From: Phycisphaerales bacterium
GTDB lineage: Bacteria > Planctomycetota > Phycisphaerae > Tepidisphaerales > Tepidisphaeraceae
Length of the DNA: 5,189 bases
NCBI GenBank assembly: GCA_028288775.1
Contig: JAQGHP010000668.1
Span: 1-5,189, forward strand
Direction: 5' to 3'
This document shows, piece by piece, positions 1-4,682 of this stretch. Within the stretch, counting starts at the first letter, position 1. Each line of letters begins with the position of its first letter. The position numbers were made by a program, and so were the translations under genes. A model generated the notes under the pieces. It saw only the letters and a list, made by a program, of their open reading frames with translations, ran no database searches and had not been told where the DNA came from.

Positions 1-705
1 TTGGAGAAGAAGACGGTTGTCACGCTCGCCGGGACGGGCGCGCAGTTCAAGGGGACGATGCCGCCGGATGGACCGGCGAAGGGGACGGCGCTCAGCTCGC
101 CCTGGGATCTGGCGCTGGTCGGGAGCAATCTTTACATCGCGATGGCGGGGACGCACCAGATTTGGGTTTTGGATTTGGATGGCGGCAATCTCGCGGTGTT
201 CGCGGGCACGCGGCGGGAAGCCGCGATCGACGCGCCCAACCGGGCGGCGAGCTTCGCGCAGCCCTCGGGGATCGATACCGATGGCAAGCTGCTGTTTATC
301 GCCGACTCCGAGGCGTCGAGCATTCGCACCGTGGAGCTGGGCGAAGCGGGCGTGACGCAGACGCTCGCCGGCAGCGGCGACCTTTTCGGCTTCGGCACCA
401 AGGACGGCGTCGGGCCCGCCGCCCAGTTCCAGCATCCGCTGGGCGTCGCGCTCGTCGGTGATACGCTGTACGTCGCGGACACCTTCAATAATCTCATTCG
501 CACCATCGACCCCAAGACGGGGGCGACCAAGACGTGGCTGGGAACGGGAAAGAGCGACCCGGGCACCGGGCAGGCGATCGGACTTTATGAGCCCGGGGGC
601 TTGTCCGCCGTGGGCGATACGCTCTATGTCGCCGACACCAATCATCACCGCATCCTCGCGGTCGATCTGAAGACGAAGAAGGCGGCGGTGCTGGTGGGCG
701 GATAA
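1..705 (+). CDS. NHL-repeat beta-propeller protein, NHLRC2-like, C-terminal part (5' end outside window)
   Basis: This is the end of an NHL-repeat protein; the TTG at position 1 is most likely an internal Leu codon because the reading frame is open at the window edge. Four NHL-type blades are visible in the 234 residues: about 29-60 (PWDLAL, LYIAMAGTHQIWVLDL), 87-113 (QPSGI, LLFIADSEASSIRTVEL), 145-170 (HPLGVALVGDTLYVAD, NLIRTID) and 197-223 (EPGGLSAVGDTLYVAD, RILAVDL), each preceded by an LAGTG/LAGSG-like turn. Phrases such as SSPWDL, IAMAGTHQIW, FAQPSG, ADSE-SS-RTV, QHPLGV and EPGGL match my memory of human NHLRC2 and its bacterial homologues, which carry an N-terminal thioredoxin-like domain ahead of a six-bladed propeller. 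That domain would lie outside the window. The protein stops right after the last blade (VLVGG), so it lacks the C-terminal beta-sandwich of animal NHLRC2. The biochemical role of the bacterial proteins is unclear; redox-linked activity is only an inference from the missing domain. Confidence 0.88.
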   Translation: MEKKTVVTLAGTGAQFKGTMPPDGPAKGTALSSPWDLALVGSNLYIAMAGTHQIWVLDLDGGNLAVFAGTRREAAIDAPNRAASFAQPSGIDTDGKLLFIADSEASSIRTVELGEAGVTQTLAGSGDLFGFGTKDGVGPAAQFQHPLGVALVGDTLYVADTFNNLIRTIDPKTGATKTWLGTGKSDPGTGQAIGLYEPGGLSAVGDTLYVADTNHHRILAVDLKTKKAAVLVGG

Positions 706-711
706 TTGGGG

Positions 712-760
712 AAATATGCAACGGGAAATCTCGCGATAAAAGGGCATATTTCTGCCTTTT
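712..760 (+). other. Overlapping AT-rich inverted repeats downstream of the NHL gene
   Basis: Two inverted repeats interleave just after the NHL gene stop. AAATATGC at 712-719 pairs with GCATATTT at 744-751 (8 bp, 24-nt loop). AAAAGG at 738-743 pairs with CCTTTT at 755-760 (6 bp, 11-nt loop). The second could act as a weak intrinsic terminator for the NHL gene, but it is short and AT-rich. The strands cross, so the two hairpins would be hard to form together. No function is demonstrated. Confidence 0.3.
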
Positions 761-763
761 GCA

Positions 764-792
764 TTGATTTTGCGCCAAAGTTTATCTATTTT
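764..792 (+). promoter_or_regulatory. Candidate sigma70-type promoter of the first prepilin gene
   Basis: TTGATT at 764-769 (4 of 6 to TTGACA) is followed after 17 bases by TATTTT at 787-792 (4 of 6 to TATAAT). The position, in the only AT-rich stretch before the prepilin gene, would give a leader of about 50 nt. It is a pattern match only, and planctomycete promoters are poorly conserved. Confidence 0.35.
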
Positions 793-804
793 AACCTCTC
801 CCCA

Positions 805-844
805 TTCGTGGACGGCTGGTCTATGCGGGTCGAATTGGTGGAGG
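805..844 (+). promoter_or_regulatory. Leader blocks and ribosome-binding site of prepilin gene 1
   Basis: The leader holds TTCGTGGA (805-812) and TATGCGGGTC (822-831), both repeated exactly and in the same order upstream of the second prepilin gene, followed by the Shine-Dalgarno GGAGG (840-844). The ATG inside the second block (823-825) is out of frame with the gene, so it is not the start here. An upstream related block, TGCGccAAAGTT, lies at 771-782. Confidence 0.5.
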
Positions 845-848
845 TTGT

Positions 849-1628
849 ATGCGGACTCCTTCTCGGGTGCCGGTGTGGGGCGCTCGTCGCAGCGGATTTA
901 CCCTCGTTGAACTTCTGGTTGTCATCGGGATTATTGCCCTGCTTATAAGCATCCTGCTTCCCGCGCTGCAGAAGGCGCGGGCCGCGGCCAACGCGGTCAA
1001 ATGCGAATCGAACCTTCGTACGCTGATGCTGGCGTTCACGATGTGGTCGCAGGAACACCGCCAGCATCTCCCCGGCACAGTGTTCAGCAGCGACGGGATT
1101 CACCCCGATTACGATGACTGGCTCTACGGCCCCGGCGGATCTGCCGCCACCGCCCCGCAGAGCGGAACGCTCTACAATTACATCAACACGCCCGACGTCT
1201 ACCTCTGCCCGCAGATGGAGGCCGGCGAGCGCGGGAGTTCGGGCGGCAGCAACGGCAAGTGTGATTACGCGTTTTTCGGCATGTTTGCGGGGGCGAAGGT
1301 CACGAGTATTCCAAACCAAAGCCTGCTGACCGACCTCTTGCTGAACGTCTCACCGGTGCCGACCCCGGTCCTCTGCCAGGAAGACGCGTATCAGTTCAAC
1401 GGTTCGAGCGTAAGGGGCGACCATTTCGGCACGGACGAGATCACCCACATCCACAACAAGGGCGGCTACTACGCCTCGATCGACTGCTCCGTAAGCTTCA
1501 TCGTCGAGCCGGACAAGCCCAACATGATGTCCAACGGCTGTTGGCAATGGACGGCGCGAACCGCGCACGGCAACATGCAAATTCTGGGAAACGCCGGCCA
1601 GTCGTGGGCCTGGTGGGACCAAAACTGA
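849..1628 (+). CDS. Prepilin-like protein with N-methylation/cleavage motif and H-X9-D motif (DUF1559-type), paralogue 1
   Basis: The 259-residue protein has a type IV prepilin/pseudopilin N-terminus: a 16-residue basic leader ending RRSG, cleavage expected between Gly16 and Phe17, then FTLVEL with the conserved Glu at mature position 5 (Glu21) and a hydrophobic helix to about residue 40. A segment QKARAAANAVKCESNLRTL follows, matching the helix that continues after the membrane part in this family. A Cys-Pro pair (120-121) and QEDAYQF (177-183) lie in the globular part. HIHNKGGYYASIDCSV (200-215) is the H-X9-D motif (His202, Asp212), with Cys in place of the usual Gly. The protein ends with a Trp-rich block, SNGCWQW and WAWWDQN. 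It would be inserted in the inner membrane, cleaved by a prepilin peptidase and exposed at the cell surface or periplasm. Start: GGAGG at 840-844 is 4 nt before the ATG. The specific function is unknown. A close paralogue follows at 1779. Confidence 0.9.
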   Translation: MRTPSRVPVWGARRSGFTLVELLVVIGIIALLISILLPALQKARAAANAVKCESNLRTLMLAFTMWSQEHRQHLPGTVFSSDGIHPDYDDWLYGPGGSAATAPQSGTLYNYINTPDVYLCPQMEAGERGSSGGSNGKCDYAFFGMFAGAKVTSIPNQSLLTDLLLNVSPVPTPVLCQEDAYQFNGSSVRGDHFGTDEITHIHNKGGYYASIDCSVSFIVEPDKPNMMSNGCWQWTARTAHGNMQILGNAGQSWAWWDQN

Positions 1629-1719
1629 TTCGTAGGAACCCGCCCACACGGGCGATACCCGTTGCCCGCCGCCGATCTCGTTTCATTTTTGAGATTTGGT
1701 ATTGCCTTCGTCCTCACAT

Positions 1720-1774
1720 TGCGATAAAGTTCGTGGATCACGTCTTTTGCAGATATGCGGGTCATCCGCGGAGG
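1720..1774 (+). promoter_or_regulatory. Leader blocks and ribosome-binding site of prepilin gene 2
   Basis: Blocks TGCGatAAAGTT (1720-1731), TTCGTGGA (1730-1737) and TATGCGGGTC (1754-1763) repeat those before the first prepilin gene, with different spacing: 16 nt instead of 9 between the last two. GGAGG at 1770-1774 sits 4 nt before ATG 1779, the same spacing as in gene 1, and decides the start. GATAAA at 1723-1728 could be a -10 element, but no -35 at good spacing is seen (TTGCCT at 1702-1707 leaves only 15 nt). Confidence 0.45.
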
Positions 1775-1778
1775 TATC

Positions 1779-2594
1779 ATGCGAGAGTTTCGATTTCATT
1801 CTTTGCGTAAGAATCGGCCGGGTGGCTTTACGCTCGTGGAGCTGCTTGTCGTCATCGGGATCATTGCATTGCTGATCAGTATTTTGCTGCCGGCACTGCA
1901 GAAAGCGCGCGCCGCCGCCAACGCGGTGAAGTGTGAGTCCAATCTCCGCACGCTTATGTTGTCGTTCACCATGTGGGCGATGGACCACAAGCAGCACCTC
2001 CCGGGCACGCAATACAGCTTTGACAACAATAATCCCGATACTGCCGATTGGCTCTTTGGCCCGCCCCCGGGCAACTTCTCATCGTGCCCGCAGAGCGGCA
2101 CGATCTACAACTATGTGAAGACCGCGAACGTTTACGTGTGCCCTTCCGTGCAGGTCAACGGGGCCGTCGGCGACGCCGGCGCCGGTTCAATTTCGTTCAG
2201 CGGCAACGGCAAGTTCGACTACACCTTCTTCGCCATGTTCGCCGGGGCGAAGTTGACTTCGATCCCCACTCTCAGCACGTTGACCGATCTGAGTGGCAAG
2301 AGCACGCAAATGCCGACGCCAGTCATTTGCCAGGAAGATGCCTACCAGTTCGACGGGTCGGGCAGCCACGCGAACATCGAGGGTGACCACGGCAACGTCG
2401 ATCAGATCACGCATATTCACAACAAGGGCGGCTACTACGCGAGCATCGACTGTTCCGTGCAGTTCGTGATCGAGCCCGATATCATAGCCGCGTACTCAAA
2501 CGGCTGCTGGCAGTGGACAAGCCGAACGGGCAAGGGGACCATGCAGGTGCTCGGCTCGGCCGGGAGCACGTGGGATTGGTGGGATAAGAATTAG
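1779..2594 (+). CDS. Prepilin-like protein with N-methylation/cleavage motif and H-X9-D motif (DUF1559-type), paralogue 2
   Basis: This 271-residue protein is a tandem paralogue of the preceding gene. From Gly16 through the first 51 residues (GFTLVELL to FTMW) only one residue differs (Ser62 for Ala62), while many codons differ silently, so the duplication is old and under protein-level selection. Later shared blocks are QHLPGT (72-77), PQSGT-YNY, VY-CP (118-122), FAGAK-TSIP, PTPV-CQEDAYQF (179-191), ITHIHNKGGYYASIDCSV (210-227) and SNGCWQWT with a WDWWDKN end. Five Cys are conserved between the two (52, 121, 184, 225, 243 here). The H-X9-D motif is His214/Asp224, again followed by Cys. An in-frame ATG at 1755 would add eight residues, but ATG 1779 has the GGAGG site and gives the same 16-residue leader before Gly-Phe as gene 1. 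Same envelope location is inferred; function unknown. Whether the pair is cotranscribed is uncertain: the gap is 150 bases with no clear terminator. Confidence 0.9.
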   Translation: MREFRFHSLRKNRPGGFTLVELLVVIGIIALLISILLPALQKARAAANAVKCESNLRTLMLSFTMWAMDHKQHLPGTQYSFDNNNPDTADWLFGPPPGNFSSCPQSGTIYNYVKTANVYVCPSVQVNGAVGDAGAGSISFSGNGKFDYTFFAMFAGAKLTSIPTLSTLTDLSGKSTQMPTPVICQEDAYQFDGSGSHANIEGDHGNVDQITHIHNKGGYYASIDCSVQFVIEPDIIAAYSNGCWQWTSRTGKGTMQVLGSAGSTWDWWDKN

Positions 2595-2613
2595 GCTGAA
2601 TCCGAATTCGAAA

Positions 2614-2653
2614 AAAAACTGGCGGGCGGAATTGATTCCGCCCGCCAGTTTTT
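2614..2653. terminator. Bidirectional intrinsic terminator between convergent genes
   Basis: A perfect 19-bp inverted repeat (arms 2614-2632 and 2635-2653) has a GC-rich core, CTGGCGGGCGGAAT, with AAAAA on the left arm and TTTTT on the right; a run of eight A starts at 2611. On the plus strand the stem is followed by T5, and on the minus strand by T8. It lies 19 nt after the stop of the second prepilin gene and 27 nt after the stop of the minus-strand LEPR-XLL gene, so it can end both transcripts. Confidence 0.92.
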
Positions 2654-2680
2654 CGTTGGAGGGATGTTGCGGCTCGGAGC

Positions 2681-3967
2681 TCAGCCGAACCGGCCGCCGC
2701 CGAAGGAGGCGAGGCCGAAGTCTACGGCCCCGAAATCGTGCCCACCGCCGGCAAAGCCGTCCTGCGAATCGCCGCCCCCTTCCCCGCCGCAGCCGTGCCC
2801 GCGCCCTCCGTTGGGCGGAACGGTGGCGTTGCCCGCCTGGTCGCTTGAGACGGTGATGTTCACCGTCTGGCTTGAGCCGTTCGTCGCGCTGAGGGTCACG
2901 CTATAGATCGTCGTGCCGTTGCCCTCGGCGTAGGCGGTTACAGCCTGGCTCGTACCGATGGTGCCGGAGAATCCGCCCGCGGTCGCGAGGGTTTGCAGCT
3001 CTGTCTGCGCCGCCGTGGGGATGGCGGAGAACGTCGTGTCCGTGCTCGCCGGGAGCGAGGTCAGAGCCCCGGCGGAGTTCACGGTCACGGTGGTCGTCGT
3101 GCCGCTGCTTGTGAAGGTGGTCGAGTAGAACGTGACGCCGTTGACGGTCAGCACGTCCACGTTCTGCGTGGAAGTGGCGGCCAGCGCGGTTGCGCCGGTG
3201 GGGAGATTGGCGTTGATCCCGGTCTGGATCGCGGCGGGCAGCACGCTGAAGGGAAGCCTTTGGTCGCCCACCGGATTGCCATTGGAATCGACGCTCACGT
3301 GCGCGCCTTCAGACTCCGTGCTGCTTGATGAGGCGGCGAGGTTCACGCTGTATGTCACGGTGCCATCGGACGCCGTGCTGACGTTTACGGTGTCGGTGGA
3401 GGCCGGGGCGGTGAGCCCGAGCGCCGTGACGATCGCGCTGATTTCCGCCGACGCCTTCGCGTTGCTGCCGGCGGCGGTGCCGCTGAGCGTGGCCCACGTG
3501 GTGGTGGTTTCCACGGGGGCGTTGACCGCCTTGCCGGTTTGGTCGACGGTGATGTGGGTCGTGGTTCCGCTGGACGTGTAATCGAGCGTGTAGGATTCGA
3601 CGCCGTTGCTGTTGGCGAGATGGACGGTCTGCGTAGACGTGGGTGCGGCGAGGCTGTCGGTAGAGGCCAGCGTGGTGAGCCCGGCCTGGACGGCCGACGG
3701 CGCCTGGGTGAACGTGATGGTATTGACGACGCCGCCGTCCGAGGCGTTCGAGCCGGTGCTCGCGGTCGACGCGCTGGCCGTTTGGTGCTTGAGGGTCGCG
3801 TGCTTCGCCGTCGTGTTATGCACGGCGTGCGAGTGAACCGCGTGGTGCGTGACTGACGCCGAGAGGAGTTGTCGCCCTTCGAGGGATTCGATGAAACTGG
3901 GCGAACCGCTCTGCCGCCGGGCCGCGCGGGTGACTCTGGGATCGACTTGGACTTTACGACCGAACAT
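2681..3967 (-). CDS. LEPR-XLL-type exported protein with about four tandem PepSY-like repeats
   Basis: The 428-residue protein starts at ATG 3967, which has AGGAGG six bases upstream (3974-3979); an in-frame ATG at 3994 lacks such a site. The basic N-terminus leads to FIESLEGRQLLSA (25-37), the planctomycete LEPR-XLL-type signal found at the start of many exported proteins. Residues 41-61 contain seven His, and 63-80 is Ser/Thr/Ala linker. About four repeats follow, near 84-151, 157-233, 239-306 and 311-384. The common pattern is a start like FS-(I/L)P-AAQ, an amphipathic helix, an NG--(Y/F)YS strand, a SGTTT-VTV strand and a D/N--G turn ending in P. This resembles PepSY-like (beta-lactamase-inhibitor-protein-like) domains; repeat 2 is the most divergent. 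The tail (386-428) is Gly-rich with Asp, Phe and His. Thr, Ser and Ala richness suits an extracellular protein. Ligand and function are unknown; the fold assignment is by pattern only. Confidence 0.85.
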   Translation of the reverse strand: MFGRKVQVDPRVTRAARRQSGSPSFIESLEGRQLLSASVTHHAVHSHAVHNTTAKHATLKHQTASASTASTGSNASDGGVVNTITFTQAPSAVQAGLTTLASTDSLAAPTSTQTVHLANSNGVESYTLDYTSSGTTTHITVDQTGKAVNAPVETTTTWATLSGTAAGSNAKASAEISAIVTALGLTAPASTDTVNVSTASDGTVTYSVNLAASSSSTESEGAHVSVDSNGNPVGDQRLPFSVLPAAIQTGINANLPTGATALAATSTQNVDVLTVNGVTFYSTTFTSSGTTTTVTVNSAGALTSLPASTDTTFSAIPTAAQTELQTLATAGGFSGTIGTSQAVTAYAEGNGTTIYSVTLSATNGSSQTVNITVSSDQAGNATVPPNGGRGHGCGGEGGGDSQDGFAGGGHDFGAVDFGLASFGGGRFG

Positions 3968-3973
3968 CGTTTG

Positions 3974-3979
3974 CCTCCT
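3974..3979 (-). promoter_or_regulatory. Shine-Dalgarno site fixing the LEPR-XLL gene start
   Basis: CCTCCT on the plus strand reads AGGAGG on the minus strand, six bases before ATG 3967. It selects the MFGRK start over the ATG nine codons upstream. Confidence 0.8.
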
Positions 3980-4260
3980 GTGCTTCACAAGCACCTGGAC
4001 GGGTCACCCCCGTTTTCCGACGCCCCCGCCCCACGCCGGGGCAAAGCACGTCCGGAACCTGACGATCCAACTACAGAACCGTGGCGCAGACCCGAATGGA
4101 ATCGAGGCCGGTGCCGCAAGTGCGCCGCGTTTGAAGATGAACGGACGGAGCCGTGTTGGACTGTTCAGGCCCCCGTACGAATGGTGCGCGCCGGGGGGAA
4201 TTCCTTCCATCGGAAATCGGGCGAATCGTTACCGCGGAAAAATCTCCGACGCGTACATTC
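3980..4260. other. Intergenic stretch without a recognisable gene
   Basis: This stretch lies upstream of the minus-strand LEPR-XLL gene and should hold its promoter, but I find no convincing -35/-10 pair. Open frames here in several phases have no ribosome-binding site or family resemblance. The only structure seen is a short hairpin, GCCCC (4028-4032) with GGGGC (4038-4042), five base pairs with a five-base loop, which could form in the mRNA leader. Confidence 0.5.
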
Positions 4261-4321
4261 GCGAAGAGGCAAAGAAGTGCGGAAGAGTGTCGCCACAGAT
4301 GAACACAGATGAACACAGATG

Positions 4322-4336
4322 GGGAAAGGGTTTCCC
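4322..4336. repeat. Hairpin 1 inside the inverted-repeat element
   Basis: GGGAAA and TTTCCC pair around a three-base GGG loop, directly next to the left terminal repeat. Confidence 0.5.
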
Positions 4337-4340
4337 GTGA

Positions 4341-4359
4341 CATGGGCGTCGGGCCCATG
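4341..4359. repeat. Hairpin 2 inside the inverted-repeat element
   Basis: CATGGGC (4341-4347) and GCCCATG (4353-4359) form a perfect 7-bp stem with a five-base loop. Confidence 0.6.
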
Positions 4360-4423
4360 CTTTGTGCGTGGAGATTTATCGGGGAATTCTGTTGCCAAGC
4401 GCTCGGGTAATCCGGACGCACCA

Positions 4424-4446
4424 GGCACGGGCGGGACGCCCGTGTC
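4424..4446. repeat. Hairpin 3 inside the inverted-repeat element (REP-like)
   Basis: CACGGGCG (4426-4433) and CGCCCGTG (4437-4444) pair perfectly around GGA; a G-T and a G-C pair can extend the stem to 10 bp. The motif GGCACGGGCGGGACGCCCGT resembles short palindromes I recall as dispersed in planctomycete and related intergenic DNA. Confidence 0.6.
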
Positions 4447-4526
4447 ACGTTGGAGTTTTCCTCCCCGTGTCTTATCTGTGTTCATCTGTGTCCATCTGTG
4501 GCGTTCATCCCCGCACCTCTTCGCGG

Positions 4527-4557
4527 CCTCGCAATTTTCCGCACGGGGGTTGCGAGG
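4527..4557. repeat. Inverted repeat beside the element
   Basis: CCTCGCAA (4527-4534) and TTGCGAGG (4550-4557) are perfect 8-bp complements with a 15-base loop, immediately right of the outer symmetry of the 213-bp element. It may be part of the same composite element. Confidence 0.45.
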
Positions 4558-4581
4558 TTCAACCGAGCGTTGCGGCGGGCG

Positions 4582-4624
4582 CAAAAAATACGGTGAGCGC
4601 CGCTCTCGGTAACGGCGCCCACCG
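4582..4624 (-). terminator. Intrinsic terminator of the right-edge minus-strand gene
   Basis: Arms 4591-4602 and 4613-4624 form a 12-bp stem with one mismatch and a 10-base loop. On the minus strand the stem is followed by TATTTTTT (4583-4590 on the plus strand), a proper U-run. It lies about 60 nt downstream of the stop of the right-edge gene and isolates it from the LEPR-XLL gene. Confidence 0.8.
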
Positions 4625-4653
4625 CTGGGGAGGGAAGGGAGTTTGTGACGGCA

Positions 4654-4680
4654 CGACCGGGCCTCGTGGGCCCGGGGTCG
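4654..4680. other. GC-rich hairpin just after the right-edge gene stop
   Basis: CGACCGGGCC (4654-4663) pairs with 4669-4680 as 10 bp with a two-base bulge and a five-base loop. It starts two bases after the stop codon on the minus strand and has no U-run, so it is not itself a terminator. It might protect the mRNA 3' end or assist the terminator beyond it. Confidence 0.4.
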
Positions 4681-4682
4681 GC

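Larger units (their letters stand above)
4291..4503. repeat. 213-bp intergenic element with 30-bp terminal inverted repeats
   Basis: The left end (4291-4320) and the reverse complement of the right end (4474-4503) agree at 29 of 30 bases. Each end is CGCC followed by three copies of a 10-base unit, CACAGATGAA-like. Weaker symmetry continues outward: GCGAAGAGG at 4261-4269 matches the reverse complement of 4516-4524. Between the ends are hairpins at 4322-4336, 4341-4359 and 4424-4446. No transposase is encoded and no flanking target duplication is evident. Translated, the ends give peptides such as QMNTDEHR and ICVHLCSSV, which I recall from many spurious hypothetical proteins of planctomycetes and other environmental bacteria, suggesting a dispersed repeat family. 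It could be a MITE- or REP-like element. Confidence 0.75.

Noticed and set aside
706..948. Plus-strand 80-codon frame overlapping the first prepilin gene start
   Set aside because: The first half lies in the AT-rich promoter region and the second overlaps the prepilin gene in another phase; no ribosome-binding site or family match.
1648..1662. ACGGG/CCCGT hairpin after the first prepilin gene as a terminator
   Set aside because: The stem is only 5 bp and no T-run follows it, so termination between the two prepilin genes is not supported.
3132..3581. Plus-strand 149-codon frame rich in Val, Ala and Ser resembling a membrane protein
   Set aside because: It is the antisense of the Thr/Ser/Ala repeat protein; the hydrophobic look is a by-product of complementing Thr and Asn codons.
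3968..4290. tRNA, riboswitch or other structured RNA in the gap
   Set aside because: No cloverleaf pattern, T-loop GTTCRA with matching stem, or known riboswitch core could be found by eye.
4294..4322. Possible CRISPR array from the CACAGATGAA repeats
   Set aside because: The units are 10 bases and directly adjacent with no spacers, and the other set is inverted; this is a repeat-element end, not CRISPR.
3849..4340. Plus-strand frames of 147-163 codons in and beside the LEPR-XLL gene start
   Set aside because: They are antisense to the well-supported LEPR-XLL start and end in the repeat element; the composition is that of a shadow frame.
4291..4503. Complete insertion sequence
   Set aside because: The interior of about 150 bases is too short for a transposase and no flanking target duplication is seen.
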